The notes: generated from the letters alone by a model not told the origin. Positions 53,529 to 63,034 are shown, counted from the stretch's first letter. The stretch is 64,000 bases of DNA from Flavobacterium limi (GCF_010645075.1 NZ_JAADZV010000002.1:310001-374000), one strand, 5' to 3'. Made by a program: numbers and translations.

Positions 53529-55559
53529 ATGAAAAAAGCATTAGTGGTATTTCTGTTAATTACAAACGTTCTGTTTTCTCAAAATAGTAATCAGACATGC
53601 CAAATACTTACTAAAATAAATCTAATGATTCAAAACGAACACATTAGACCAAAACCTGTAGATGATAGTTTATCTGTCTATGTTTTTGATAATTTAATGG
53701 ACGAATTAGATCCTTCCAGAAATATTTTTTTCAAATCGGAATATGAGGAATTGTCTAAACGCTACAGATTAAATTTGGATGATCTAATCTTAAAAGGCGA
53801 TTGTAATTTTTTATCCGATATTACATCGAAATACACAAATGCACTTCTGCGTACTAAAGAAGTTTTAGAAAAAATCCAAACCGGGTCAATTGATTACAAT
53901 AAAAAAGATACTATACGATTCTATAAAAAGGCATTTACATTTTATCTCAAAAAAGAAGATTTGGAAAAAGTCTGGCTTAAAAAAATTCGATACCAAATTT
54001 TAGATGATATCGCTGAAACCAGTAACAATCTGGATTCACTTAAATTAAATTTTAAATCGATAGAATTACAATCAAGAGCTATTATTTTATCAAATGAAAT
54101 CTGCAGAATCAACACACTTTTAGAAAAAAAAGACAGTCAACAGGAAAACCTTTATAACTTTTTTTGCACCTACTTTGATCCCCATACAGCTTATTTTAGT
54201 GACGATTCAAAATCCAGTTTTGTAGCCTCACTATCGAAAGAGCATTTTTCATTAGGAGTGAGTTTAAAATTAAATGAAAAAAATGAAATTATTATTGAAG
54301 AACTGGATCCAAATGGTCCTGCATTCCAAACGGGGCAGATTAAAAAAGGGGATCAAATTGTTTCGATTTCAAATCAAAAAGAGACTTTATATGTTTCATG
54401 TGCTTCGTTAGAATCAGTTTCAACCATGATTTTATCTGAGTCTAATAAAAAAATCACACTTACTTTAAAACGTAATTCAGGTAAAAATTTTGAGGTCTAT
54501 ATCGAAAAGCAAATAATGAAGGACGAAGACAATTCTGTTTACAGTTTCATTGTTGGCAAAGAAAGCAAAATTGGCTACATTAAGATTCCAAGTTTTTATG
54601 CTGATCTGGATCAAAATAACCGTAAAGGCTGCGCTGACGATGTGGCTCGGGAAGTTATCAAACTAGAAAGAGACAATATAAAAGGCCTGGTAATCGACCT
54701 GATTAATAATGGCGGTGGTTCTATGGAAGAAGCTATCAGATTATCCGGTATGTTTATTGATTATGGACCTCTTTCTGTGGTTATAGATAACAAACAAAAC
54801 AAATCTGTAATAAATGATCCGTACAGAGGCTTGATCTACAAAGGGCCAATCGTAATTTTAATAAACAGTAACACAGCCTCGGCCAGTGAATTTTTCGCAT
54901 CAATTTTACAAGATTACAACCGCGCTTTATTAGTAGGCAGCAATACATTAGGAAAGGCTACAATGCAGACAATTGTTCCTCTTGACGAACATACAACTAC
55001 GGATTTTTTAAAAATCAGTATTAATAAATTTTACAGGGTTACTGGTAAAAGTCATCAAAACACAGGCGTTACACCAGATGTTGTTGTTCCTGAATTTTAT
55101 GAAAATGTTTTTCAAAAAGAAAGCAATTTCCCAACTTCCATCCAAAACGACAGTATTAGTCTTTCATTAAAGTACAGACCGTATGTAAAAAGAAATCTAA
55201 TTGATAAAATTGCCAAAAACAGTGCTGCTAGACTGGCTGATAATTTTTACTTTAAACAAATTAAAGTTATAAACTCAAAAATTGATGGCATGATCAATGT
55301 TCCAAAATCTGAAGTTCCAATGACACTCAATTCAATTTTTGAGCAAAAAAGCATTAGGGAGAAACTATGGAAAGAAATCAATACTTTTAGTGATGAAAAT
55401 AATCCGTTAGATGTTTATAATTCAACTGTAAATCAATTTTTACTTGGAGTGTATCCTTCTGAAAAAACAATGAATCAGTATCAGATTGATAATCTAAAAA
55501 CCAATCCTTATCTAAGTGAAGCTGTAAATATTATCAAGGAATTTAATACTTCAAAATAA
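53529..55559 (+). CDS. S41 carboxy-terminal processing protease, Tsp/Prc-like
   Basis: 676 residues with a signal peptide (MKKALVVFLLITNVLFS). The N-terminal helical region has the Tsp feature MDELDPSRNIFFKSEYEEL near residue 57, a PDZ domain covers about 235-335, and the protease core holds NSNTASASEFFASILQDYNR (Ser453) and TLGKATMQT (Lys476), the Ser-Lys dyad, at nearly the positions of E. coli Tsp. The C-terminal part (DUF3340-like region) follows. It degrades or trims envelope proteins in the periplasm. It is monocistronic. Confidence 0.95.
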   Translation: MKKALVVFLLITNVLFSQNSNQTCQILTKINLMIQNEHIRPKPVDDSLSVYVFDNLMDELDPSRNIFFKSEYEELSKRYRLNLDDLILKGDCNFLSDITSKYTNALLRTKEVLEKIQTGSIDYNKKDTIRFYKKAFTFYLKKEDLEKVWLKKIRYQILDDIAETSNNLDSLKLNFKSIELQSRAIILSNEICRINTLLEKKDSQQENLYNFFCTYFDPHTAYFSDDSKSSFVASLSKEHFSLGVSLKLNEKNEIIIEELDPNGPAFQTGQIKKGDQIVSISNQKETLYVSCASLESVSTMILSESNKKITLTLKRNSGKNFEVYIEKQIMKDEDNSVYSFIVGKESKIGYIKIPSFYADLDQNNRKGCADDVAREVIKLERDNIKGLVIDLINNGGGSMEEAIRLSGMFIDYGPLSVVIDNKQNKSVINDPYRGLIYKGPIVILINSNTASASEFFASILQDYNRALLVGSNTLGKATMQTIVPLDEHTTTDFLKISINKFYRVTGKSHQNTGVTPDVVVPEFYENVFQKESNFPTSIQNDSISLSLKYRPYVKRNLIDKIAKNSAARLADNFYFKQIKVINSKIDGMINVPKSEVPMTLNSIFEQKSIREKLWKEINTFSDENNPLDVYNSTVNQFLLGVYPSEKTMNQYQIDNLKTNPYLSEAVNIIKEFNTSK

Positions 55560-55629
55560 ATTTTAAAATTATCTAAATTGAAAAGTTATAGTTTTTTTTT
55601 AAGAAAAATGGAAGTTTAGGTTGATCGAT

Positions 55630-55656
55630 CCCGCTTTTCGTTTCAAACGAAGCGGG
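55630..55656. other. GC-rich hairpin without a T run after the S41 gene
   Basis: CCCGCTT-TT-CGTTT and AAACG-AAGCGGG pair with a 2-nt bulge and a 1-nt loop. In plus orientation it is followed by As, and on the minus strand no Ts follow, so it is not a classic terminator. It may stabilise the 3' end of the S41 message. Confidence 0.45.
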
Positions 55657-55758
55657 AAAAAAATATTACTATCACTTAAAAAAGAAACAATATACTATAA
55701 TTTAATTATTCCGTTTTTCATACTCACACATAATTTAAAAAAGAATATAATTTTGATT

Positions 55759-55788
55759 TTGGAAAAATAAGGAATAACTGTATTTTTG
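55759..55788 (+). promoter_or_regulatory. yebC promoter
   Basis: TTG (55759-55761), exactly 19 nt, TATTTTTG (55781-55788). This is the best textbook match to the Bacteroidota promoter in the window. Confidence 0.62.
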
Positions 55789-55810
55789 CATCTCAAATTA
55801 AAAATCAGTA

Positions 55811-56524
55811 ATGGGAAGAGCGTTCGAATTTAGAAAAGGAAGAAAAATGAAACGTTGGTCAGCAATGGCCAAAACATTTACCCGAATTGGTAAAGATATT
55901 GTTATGGCTGTTAAAGAAGGTGGTCCAAACCCAGACGCCAACTCAAGACTAAGAGCTGTAATTCAAAATGCAAAAGCGGCCAACATGCCTAAGGACAATG
56001 TGGAGCGCGCTATAAAAAATGCCAGCAATAAAGATACTGCCAACTATAAAGAAATTTTGTTCGAAGGATATGCTCCTCATGGAATTGCAATCTTAATTGA
56101 AACAGCTTCTGATAATAATAACAGAACGGTTGCCAATATTCGCAGCTATTTCAACAAATGCAACGGAACAATGGGAACTCAGGGGTCTGTTGAGTTCATG
56201 TTTGATCACACTTGCAATTTCAGAATTGCAAATAACGGACTTGATGCTGAAGAGTTGGAATTAGAACTAATTGATTTTGGTGCTGAAGAAGTTTTTGAAG
56301 ATGAAGACGGAATCTTAATCTACGCACCCTTTGGAAGTTTTGGAGCTTTACAAAAAGAACTTGAAAACAGAGGGCTTGAAATCTTATCTTCAGGTTTTGA
56401 ACGTATCCCACAAATCACTAAAGAACTTACTGAAGCACAAATAGCTGATGTTGAAAAATTGATTGAAAAAATAGAAGAAGATGATGACGTAATGAACGTT
56501 TATCATACAATGAAAGAAGAGTAA
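55811..56524 (+). CDS. yebC: YebC/PmpR-family protein
   Basis: 237 residues. MGRAFEFRKGRKMKRWSAMA, KEGGPNPDANSRLRAVIQNA, MPKDNVERAIKNAS and YEGYAPHGIAILIE-like FEGYAPHGIAILIETASDN are the family blocks. YebC proteins are annotated as DNA-binding regulators; a role in relieving ribosome stalling at proline-rich sequences has also been proposed. It is a single gene with a clear promoter and terminator. Confidence 0.96.
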   Translation: MGRAFEFRKGRKMKRWSAMAKTFTRIGKDIVMAVKEGGPNPDANSRLRAVIQNAKAANMPKDNVERAIKNASNKDTANYKEILFEGYAPHGIAILIETASDNNNRTVANIRSYFNKCNGTMGTQGSVEFMFDHTCNFRIANNGLDAEELELELIDFGAEEVFEDEDGILIYAPFGSFGALQKELENRGLEILSSGFERIPQITKELTEAQIADVEKLIEKIEEDDDVMNVYHTMKEE

Positions 56525-56544
56525 ATTTTCTTATAAGAGAACTG

Positions 56545-56572
56545 AAAGCCCTGGAAATCCGGGGCTTTTTTT
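56545..56572 (+). terminator. yebC terminator
   Basis: AAAGCCC...GGGGCTTT stem around a short loop, then seven Ts. Confidence 0.83.
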
Positions 56573-56625
56573 GTTTATAATGATTTTAAACAAATTCAGG
56601 AGTAAATAAATATCCTGCTAACCAT

Positions 56626-56633
56626 TATATTTG
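56626..56633 (+). promoter_or_regulatory. -7 box of the His-rich lipoprotein gene
   Basis: TATATTTG fits TAnnTTTG, 25 nt before the ATG at 56659. Confidence 0.45.
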
Positions 56634-56658
56634 CAGTTCCAAATTTAAAAATAACCCT

Positions 56659-56859
56659 ATGAAAAATTCCAAATACACTAAAATAGCCGTGATAATTATG
56701 GTGATTTTATTTGTAATTGTAAGTATGTTAAGCTGTACTGTACATCATTCACATAATCACTCACATTCACATCATAAATCTAAAAAGATGCCCCCTGGAC
56801 AAGCTAAAAAAATATCAGGGCAAAAAAGTGCTAAGTCACATGCACATGGTCATCGTTAA
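56659..56859 (+). CDS. Small His-rich lipoprotein
   Basis: 66 residues. A hydrophobic segment (IAVIIMVILFVIVSMLSC) ends in a lipobox Cys, followed by a run rich in His and Ser (HHSHNHSHSHHKS) and a basic, His-containing tail (SAKSHAHGHR). The His clusters could bind Zn, Ni or Cu (inference). It has its own -7 box and a terminator. I do not recognise a named family. Confidence 0.7.
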   Translation: MKNSKYTKIAVIIMVILFVIVSMLSCTVHHSHNHSHSHHKSKKMPPGQAKKISGQKSAKSHAHGHR

Positions 56860-56872
56860 ATAATTTTTATTC

Positions 56873-56904
56873 AAAGCCTTTTTGTCTATAAAAGGCTTTT
56901 TTGT
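56873..56904 (+). terminator. Terminator of the His-rich lipoprotein gene
   Basis: AAAGCCTTTT (56873-56882) pairs with AAAAGGCTTT (56890-56899), then Ts. Confidence 0.78.
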
Positions 56905-57027
56905 TTCAATATAATTATTCAAAGTAGTTTGTTAACAGTTCATTTCAATACATGCAGATTTTTTACAAAAAGAAGACTACATCTTAAAATAATTACAAAT
57001 CATCATCTGTAAATCGCAAATCCTAAC

Positions 57028-57035
57028 TACCTTTG
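57028..57035 (+). promoter_or_regulatory. -7 box of kdsA
   Basis: TACCTTTG fits TAnnTTTG, 21 nt before the ATG at 57057. Confidence 0.45.
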
Positions 57036-57056
57036 CACAGTTAAAAAATTACAGAT

Positions 57057-57875
57057 ATGAACTTACAGCATATTCCACAAATTAAGCATACTGACAGTGG
57101 CAATTTCTTTTTATTAGCAGGACCTTGTGCTATTGAAGGAGAAGAGATGGCACTTCGAATTGCTGAAAAATTAGTTGGTATTACCGAAAAACTTGAGATC
57201 CCTTATGTATTTAAAGGGTCATTTAAAAAAGCCAACCGCTCAAGAATTGATAGTTTCTCAGGAATTGGGGATGAAAAAGCATTAAAAATTTTACGAAAAG
57301 TTTCTGAAACTTTCCACGTTCCAACTGTAACGGATATCCACACAAATGAAGATGCTGATATGGCGGCACAATATGTAGATGTTTTACAAATTCCTGCTTT
57401 TTTAGTACGACAAACAGATTTAGTTGTGGCTGCTGCCAACACAGGAAAAACAGTAAACTTGAAAAAAGGACAATTTATGAGTCCCGAAAGCATGAAGCAT
57501 GCTGTACAAAAAGTATTGGATTGTAATAATGAAAATGTTATGGTTACAGATCGTGGCACCATGTTTGGCTACCAGGATATGATTGTAGATTATAGAGGAA
57601 TCCCAACTATGCAGCAATATGCCACAACAGTTTTAGATGTAACCCATTCATTGCAACAGCCCAACCAAACTGCTGGTGTAACAGGCGGAAGACCTGATAT
57701 GATTGAAACTGTTGCCAAAGCAGGTATTGCAGTAGGCGTCGATGGTATTTTTATCGAAACACATTTTGATCCTGCAAACGCTAAAAGTGATGGCGCCAAT
57801 ATGTTACATTTGGACTATTTTGAAGGTTTAATGACCAAATTAGTTGCCATCAGAAAAACAGTTAATTCATTTTAA
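57057..57875 (+). CDS. kdsA: 3-deoxy-8-phosphooctulonate synthase
   Basis: 272 residues. LLAGPCAIEGEEMALRIAEK near residue 20, YVFKGSFKKANRSRIDSFSG near 50, VTDIHTNEDADMAAQYVDVL, and the phosphate-binding GVTGGRPDMIETVAKAGIA are diagnostic. It condenses arabinose-5-phosphate with PEP to make KDO-8-phosphate for lipopolysaccharide. The outer-membrane gene at 57891 follows within 15 nt and is probably in the same operon. Confidence 0.97.
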   Translation: MNLQHIPQIKHTDSGNFFLLAGPCAIEGEEMALRIAEKLVGITEKLEIPYVFKGSFKKANRSRIDSFSGIGDEKALKILRKVSETFHVPTVTDIHTNEDADMAAQYVDVLQIPAFLVRQTDLVVAAANTGKTVNLKKGQFMSPESMKHAVQKVLDCNNENVMVTDRGTMFGYQDMIVDYRGIPTMQQYATTVLDVTHSLQQPNQTAGVTGGRPDMIETVAKAGIAVGVDGIFIETHFDPANAKSDGANMLHLDYFEGLMTKLVAIRKTVNSF

Positions 57876-57890
57876 TATTTCTATAATTCG

Positions 57891-58754
57891 TTGAAAAATA
57901 ATTTTTTATTCTTGCCTTTATTCTTAATGTGTTTTGCTGTCAACACGTTTGCCCAGGAAGAAATTGCAATACAAGACAAATATACAGCACACAATAAAGG
58001 AAAGTTCTTTGTTTCATGGGGAGGTAACAGAGAAAGTTACTCAAAATCTGATGTAACATTCAGAGGGAAAGATTATGAATTCACTGTTCATAATATGAGC
58101 GCTCATGATAAACCTAAAGGATGGCATATTGACTATGTTAACCCTTCCAGAATGACAATTCCTCAAACAAATCTGAAATTTGGTTACTTCATTAATGACC
58201 ATTACAGCATTGCACTTGGTGTTGATCACATGAAATATGTGATGACACAAAATCAAACAGCAAATATTACGGGTTATGTTAATTTACCTGCAGATCAAAT
58301 TGGTTCTGCACATAATGGTGTTTACAATAATACTCCTGTAAATTTTACCGATGAGACATTTTTAACTTACGAGCATACCGATGGTTTAAACTATGTCAAT
58401 ACTGAATTCTCAAGACATGATGATATTTCAAAATGGTTTAGACTTCCTAATATTGATAAGGTGCAGATTAATTTAACTGAAGGTCTTGGTGGAGGAATTT
58501 TATACCCTAAAACAAATACAAAACTTTTAGGAAAAGAACGTCACGACGATTTTCACATATCTGGATATGGAGTATCTGCAAAAGCGGGAATTAATGTGAC
58601 TTTTTACAAACACTTTTTTCTTCAGGGAGAATTAAAAGGCGGTTACATCAATATGCAGGATATTAAAACGACATCCAGTAATCATGACAGCGCTTTTCAG
58701 GAGTTTTTCTTCTTTCAAAGGATAATATCATTTGGAGGAGTTTTCAGAATCTAA
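57891..58754 (+). CDS. Outer-membrane beta-barrel protein of unknown function
   Basis: 287 residues from a TTG start (57891); no ATG gives the signal peptide (KNNFLFLPLFLMCFAVNTFA). The mature protein has alternating aromatic strands (NLKFGYFINDHYSIALGVD, KAGINVTFYKHFFLQGELKG) and ends ISFGGVFRI with a terminal hydrophobic strand, as in outer-membrane barrels. No family name is certain. It follows kdsA by 15 nt, which may link it to envelope assembly, and is closed by the terminator at 58773. Confidence 0.75.
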   Translation: MKNNFLFLPLFLMCFAVNTFAQEEIAIQDKYTAHNKGKFFVSWGGNRESYSKSDVTFRGKDYEFTVHNMSAHDKPKGWHIDYVNPSRMTIPQTNLKFGYFINDHYSIALGVDHMKYVMTQNQTANITGYVNLPADQIGSAHNGVYNNTPVNFTDETFLTYEHTDGLNYVNTEFSRHDDISKWFRLPNIDKVQINLTEGLGGGILYPKTNTKLLGKERHDDFHISGYGVSAKAGINVTFYKHFFLQGELKGGYINMQDIKTTSSNHDSAFQEFFFFQRIISFGGVFRI

Positions 58755-58772
58755 AACATAACTCAATTATAA

Positions 58773-58806
58773 GAAAGCAGAATTCATATTTGAATTCTGC
58801 TTTCTT
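58773..58806. terminator. Bidirectional terminator between convergent genes
   Basis: Perfect 14-bp stem (58773-58786 with 58791-58804) and a 4-nt loop, between the kdsA operon and the minus-strand DUF1697 gene. Confidence 0.87.
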
Positions 58807-58816
58807 TATTTGTTAG

Positions 58817-59359
58817 TTACTCTGAATAAATGTTTAGTAAATTAGTAACTGTATTCCAGTTTCTTATAGTTGCAGTGACATTGAGTTTCTTTTCAATATA
58901 TTTTTGGTCAAATCTGGTTTTTCCGGCACCGACAGCATATTTTATAAAAATTTTGTTCCCATCAATGCTTGCTTCGTCCGGTTTAAACTGACTTATCTTT
59001 AAATCATTTATACTTTCTTTTTTCAAAGCAATTGAAATAAAAGCAACGTAGAGTTTTTTGGTATCGAAATCTTTTTCTTTTAGAAAAGGATTATTTTTAA
59101 AACACAATTCCAAATCGTGTTTTGCAATTACTACAACAGGAACTTCATGACCAAAAACCTTAAAAATTTCCTGCTTAATCATAAATCCTACTTTTGATGC
59201 ACTTTGTTCTTCAGTATCAACAAAAACATTTCCGGATTGCAAATAGGTACGGACGTTTTGAAAACCAATATTTTCTAACATTGCTTTTAAAGCTTCCATT
59301 TTCATCATGTTATGGCCGGAAACATTAATTCCTCGTAAAAGTGCTAAGTGAGTTGTCAT
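58817..59359 (-). CDS. DUF1697 family protein
   Basis: 180 residues. THLALLRGINVSGHNMMKME at the start and VRTYLQSGNVFVDTEE are the DUF1697 signature, and YIEKKLNVTATIRNWNTVTN closes the domain. The family is widespread and of unknown function. It is a single gene on the minus strand. Confidence 0.92.
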   Translation of the reverse strand: MTTHLALLRGINVSGHNMMKMEALKAMLENIGFQNVRTYLQSGNVFVDTEEQSASKVGFMIKQEIFKVFGHEVPVVVIAKHDLELCFKNNPFLKEKDFDTKKLYVAFISIALKKESINDLKISQFKPDEASIDGNKIFIKYAVGAGKTRFDQKYIEKKLNVTATIRNWNTVTNLLNIYSE

Positions 59360-59488
59360 CTGTTATTATTTTATTTTTCAAAGATATTATTTCTAAACTT
59401 TAATTTTAAAATTATCTCATTTTCAAAATTCCTAATTAAAATCTATCTTCGCTATTCTAAAGGATAAAATTAAAACTTAGTTTTTTCC

Positions 59489-59522
59489 AAAATCTAAGCT
59501 AGTCTAAAATCTAAGCAAGTCT
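59489..59522 (+). repeat. 17-bp tandem duplication in the recG leader
   Basis: AAAATCTAAGCTAGTCT (59489-59505) is followed directly by AAAATCTAAGCAAGTCT (59506-59522), one difference. It ends 8 nt before the recG ATG, so it covers the ribosome-binding region. Confidence 0.55.
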
Positions 59523-59530
59523 AAAAAGAA

Positions 59531-61639
59531 ATGTCCAATAATCTCCTTGATACCCCTATCGAATACCTAAAAGGTGTTGGGCCAAGTCGTGGTCAGCTGC
59601 TTCGCAAGGAATTGGGAATTCATAAATACGGTGATTTAGTTAATTTTTTTCCGAACAGATACATTGACAGAACTCGATATTATAAAATAAACGAACTTCA
59701 AAACACGGGTTCTGAAGTTCAGATTATTGGCAAAATCATACATATAAAGACCGTTGAATTTGCTAAAAACAAAAAAAGACTGGTAGCCACTTTCGTGGAT
59801 GAAACCGGACAAATAGACCTCAATTGGTTTCAGGGACACAAATGGATTCGGGAGAGTTTGAAACTGAATGAAGTTTGTGTTGTCTTTGGAAAATGCTCAT
59901 TGTACGGTAGCCAATTTAGCATGGCACATCCGGAAATTGAACTTTTAAACGAGCATGAAAAAAGCCTTCGTTCTGCCATGCAGCCGGTTTATCCATCAAC
60001 AGAAACCCTAACAAACAGAGGAATTTCAAATCGGACTATAAACAAATTGATGGAACAGCTTTTCATCGAAACTCAAGCTTCATTTACTGAAACTTTTCCT
60101 TCTTATCTAATCGAAGAACTCAAATTAATTTCGAAAAAAGCAGCTTTGTTCAACATCCATTTCCCGAAAAGTGCAGACATTTTGGCAAAAGCCCAATTCC
60201 GATTGAAATTTGAGGAATTATTTTTTATTCAGTTGCAATTAATTACCAAAAACTTAATTAGGAAACATAAAATAAAGGGACATCCTTTTACGACAGTTGG
60301 TGAATTTTTCAATCAATTCTATCAAAATCATTTACCTTTTGAACTAACCAATGCACAAAAAAGAGTTGTTAAAGAAATCCGTTCAGACATGGGAAGCAAC
60401 GCTCAAATGAATCGGTTATTGCAGGGAGATGTGGGCTCCGGAAAAACAATCGTAGCTTTTATGAGCATGCTTTTGGCAATTGACAATGGCTTTCAGGCAT
60501 GTCTAATGGCTCCCACCGAGATTTTGGCCAACCAGCATTTTATTGGATTATCTGAATTAGCAAAAACATTAAATATCAATATTAAAATATTAACCGGTTC
60601 TACTAAAACTGCAGCCAGAAAAATTATTCACGAAGAACTTGAAAATGGCTCATTACATATTATCATTGGCACACATGCCCTATTAGAAGACAAAGTAAAG
60701 TTTAAAAATTTAGGTTTAGCCGTTATTGATGAACAACATCGTTTTGGAGTTGAGCAAAGATCGAAATTGTGGAAGAAAAATGATATTCCGCCACATGTTT
60801 TGGTTATGACCGCCACTCCAATTCCGAGAACTTTAGCAATGAGTTTGTATGGGGATTTAGACATTTCAGTAATAGACGAATTGCCACCCGGAAGAAAACC
60901 AATTCAGACCGTTCATCGATATGACAGCAACCGATTAAAAGTCTGGAAATTTTTACGTGATGAGATTGCCAAAGGAAGACAGATTTATATCGTTTATCCC
61001 TTAATTCAGGAATCAGAAAAAATGGATTTTAAAGATTTAATGGATGGTTATGAAAGTATATCCCGTGACTTTCCACTACCCCAATATTCCATTTCGATTT
61101 TACACGGAAAAATGAAACCTGCTGATAAAGATTCGGAAATGAAACGTTTTTCAGAAGGAAAAACTAATATTATGGTTGCTACAACCGTTATTGAAGTTGG
61201 TGTAAATGTTCCGAATGCCAGCGTAATGATTATTGAAAGTGCCGAACGTTTTGGTTTGTCTCAGCTACATCAATTGCGTGGGCGTGTAGGACGTGGTGCT
61301 GAACAGAGTTATTGTATTTTAATGACAAGCCATAAATTGAGTTCAGATAGTAAAACAAGAATGGAAACAATGGTTCAAACCAACGACGGATTTGAAATTG
61401 CAGAAGTTGACCTGAAACTTCGCGGCCCTGGTGATTTAATGGGGACTCAGCAAAGCGGTGTTCTGAACCTTCAAATAGCAGATATTGTTCGTGATCGTGA
61501 TATTCTGAATTTAGCCAGAAATTATGCCATGAAAATCTTAAAAGAAGACAGCCCTTTAAAAAAACCTGAACATGCAATATTGAAATCCGTTTTTATAGAA
61601 CTGTCGAAGAAAAAAAACATCTGGAATTATATTAGTTAA
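59531..61639 (+). CDS. recG: ATP-dependent DNA helicase RecG
   Basis: 702 residues, normal length. The wedge domain (QIIGKIIHIKTVEFAKNKKR, about 65) precedes the helicase core with Walker A LLQGDVGSGKTIVAFMSM, motif II AVIDEQHRFGVEQR, motif III VMTATPIPRTLAMSLYGDLD and motif VI QLHQLRGRVGRGAEQSYCIL. It remodels stalled replication forks and Holliday junctions. It stands as a single gene; the neighbouring prmA has its own -7 box. Confidence 0.97.
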   Translation: MSNNLLDTPIEYLKGVGPSRGQLLRKELGIHKYGDLVNFFPNRYIDRTRYYKINELQNTGSEVQIIGKIIHIKTVEFAKNKKRLVATFVDETGQIDLNWFQGHKWIRESLKLNEVCVVFGKCSLYGSQFSMAHPEIELLNEHEKSLRSAMQPVYPSTETLTNRGISNRTINKLMEQLFIETQASFTETFPSYLIEELKLISKKAALFNIHFPKSADILAKAQFRLKFEELFFIQLQLITKNLIRKHKIKGHPFTTVGEFFNQFYQNHLPFELTNAQKRVVKEIRSDMGSNAQMNRLLQGDVGSGKTIVAFMSMLLAIDNGFQACLMAPTEILANQHFIGLSELAKTLNINIKILTGSTKTAARKIIHEELENGSLHIIIGTHALLEDKVKFKNLGLAVIDEQHRFGVEQRSKLWKKNDIPPHVLVMTATPIPRTLAMSLYGDLDISVIDELPPGRKPIQTVHRYDSNRLKVWKFLRDEIAKGRQIYIVYPLIQESEKMDFKDLMDGYESISRDFPLPQYSISILHGKMKPADKDSEMKRFSEGKTNIMVATTVIEVGVNVPNASVMIIESAERFGLSQLHQLRGRVGRGAEQSYCILMTSHKLSSDSKTRMETMVQTNDGFEIAEVDLKLRGPGDLMGTQQSGVLNLQIADIVRDRDILNLARNYAMKILKEDSPLKKPEHAILKSVFIELSKKKNIWNYIS

Positions 61640-61708
61640 TCTAAAAGTTAAATCATTTAAATTATTTAGATTACTGATTTTTTATATTCAACTTCTACTT
61701 TCGATTCT

Positions 61709-61716
61709 TACCTTTG
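61709..61716 (+). promoter_or_regulatory. -7 box of prmA-clpS
   Basis: TACCTTTG fits TAnnTTTG, 14 nt before the ATG at 61731. Confidence 0.48.
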
Positions 61717-61730
61717 CAAAAAAATTATCT

Positions 61731-62564
61731 ATGTCATATATATATTTAGGGTATCATTTTTCAATTGAGCCCAAAGAACTTGGATCAGAAATATTAATTG
61801 CAGAACTGGGCGAAAAAGCATTCGAGAGCTTTACTGAAACTGATAACGGCATCTCTGCTTTTGTGAAGAAAGATTTATGGGATGAGAATATCTTAGATGA
61901 CATTTATATTTTACAATCTGCCGAATTTAAAATTGAATATACTATTGAAGAAATCGATCAGGTAAACTGGAATGAAGAATGGGAAAAGAATTTTGAAGCC
62001 ATTGATGTTGATGGAAAATGTCATGTGCGCGCTCCTTTTCATCCAAAAACTGATGCGGAATTTGATATCGTAATTGAACCCAAAATGAGTTTTGGAACAG
62101 GTCATCACGAAACAACCCACATGATGATTCAGCATTTATTAGAAATGGACGTAAATAATTTAAAGACTCTGGATATGGGTTGCGGAACTGCTATTTTAGC
62201 TATTTTGGCTGAAATGAAAGGTGCCCAGCCTATTGATGCCATTGATATTGACAACTGGTGTTATTTGAACTCTATTGAAAATGCCGAGCGTAATAATTGC
62301 AAACATATTACAGTTTATGAGGGTGATGCAGCCCAATTGGCTGGCAAAAAATATGATTTGATTATTGCAAACATAAATCGTAATATTTTATTAAATGATA
62401 TGCAGTCTTATGTTAGTTGCCTCAACCCAAAAGGAATAATACTTTTCAGTGGTTTTTACGAAGAAGATATTCCGTTTATAGATGCTTCATGTACTGAAAA
62501 AGGATTAACTTATGTTAAAAAATTCCAGAGAAACAACTGGGTTTCATTAAAATACGTAAATTAG
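61731..62564 (+). CDS. prmA: Ribosomal protein L11 methyltransferase
   Basis: 277 residues. The SAM-binding LKTLDMGCGTAILAILAEMK lies near residue 145, preceded by PKMSFGTGHHETTHMMIQ and followed by DLIIANINRNILLNDM (the NPPY-like catalytic stretch of PrmA). It trimethylates L11. The clpS gene follows 37 nt downstream, a common pairing in Flavobacteriia. Confidence 0.96.
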   Translation: MSYIYLGYHFSIEPKELGSEILIAELGEKAFESFTETDNGISAFVKKDLWDENILDDIYILQSAEFKIEYTIEEIDQVNWNEEWEKNFEAIDVDGKCHVRAPFHPKTDAEFDIVIEPKMSFGTGHHETTHMMIQHLLEMDVNNLKTLDMGCGTAILAILAEMKGAQPIDAIDIDNWCYLNSIENAERNNCKHITVYEGDAAQLAGKKYDLIIANINRNILLNDMQSYVSCLNPKGIILFSGFYEEDIPFIDASCTEKGLTYVKKFQRNNWVSLKYVN

Positions 62565-62601
62565 ATAATAGTAATTACTAAAGTACAAAATCTAAAAAAT
62601 T

Positions 62602-62877
62602 ATGAGTACTAAAGAAAAAGTAAGAGAAAAAGTAAGAGAAAAAGAAGCTATAGGTTTCAATAATGAAATTATCGTTTATAACGATGATGTAAACACTTTT
62701 GATCATGTAATTGATACTTTAATGCGTGTTTGCAGCCATACAGCAGAACAGGCAGAACAATGTTCCTTAATTGTACATTATAACGGAAAATGCACAGTAA
62801 AAACTGGTCCAATAGATAAATTAAAACCACAATGTACACAACTTTTGGAAGCCGGCCTTAGCGCTGAAATTGTTTAA
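62602..62877 (+). CDS. clpS: ATP-dependent Clp protease adaptor ClpS
   Basis: 91 residues. EIIVYNDDVNTFDHVIDTLM is the N-end-rule substrate pocket and TAEQAEQCSLIVHYNGKC the ClpA-binding side. The flexible N-terminus has a 12-nt tandem repeat (GAAAAAGTAAGA at 62614-62625 and 62626-62637) that gives the KEKVREKVREKE run; slippage here would change length in frame. It delivers N-degron proteins to ClpAP. Confidence 0.95.
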   Translation: MSTKEKVREKVREKEAIGFNNEIIVYNDDVNTFDHVIDTLMRVCSHTAEQAEQCSLIVHYNGKCTVKTGPIDKLKPQCTQLLEAGLSAEIV

Positions 62878-62897
62878 ATTCAAATAACAACCTGAAA

Positions 62898-62946
62898 AAC
62901 ATTCTATTTTACTCTAAGTGCGAATAAAATAGAATGTTTTTTTTTA
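62898..62946 (+). terminator. prmA-clpS terminator
   Basis: Perfect 14-bp stem (62898-62911 with 62925-62938), 13-nt loop and a long T run. Confidence 0.85.
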
Positions 62947-63005
62947 TTTGTAAAAGTTGAAGGCATAATATTTGTTTGTACTTTCTAAAAGAGGGAAAAA
63001 TCTTT

Positions 63006-63013
63006 TACATTTG
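63006..63013 (+). promoter_or_regulatory. -7 box of the lipoprotein gene at 63035
   Basis: TACATTTG fits TAnnTTTG, 21 nt before the ATG. Confidence 0.45.
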
Positions 63014-63034
63014 TATTAAAACTATACCAAATCG

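Noticed and set aside
55630..55656. GC-rich hairpin as the S41 terminator
   Set aside because: No T run follows on either strand.
56611..56619. TATCCTGCT word before the His-rich lipoprotein as another activator box
   Set aside because: Only one half-site is present, with no second copy at 10 bp, and the distance to the -7 box does not fit.
57203..57562. 119-codon frame antisense to kdsA
   Set aside because: Mirror of conserved KdsA sequence with no independent signals.
61230..61577. 115-codon frame antisense to recG
   Set aside because: It lies opposite conserved helicase motifs and has no recognisable domain.
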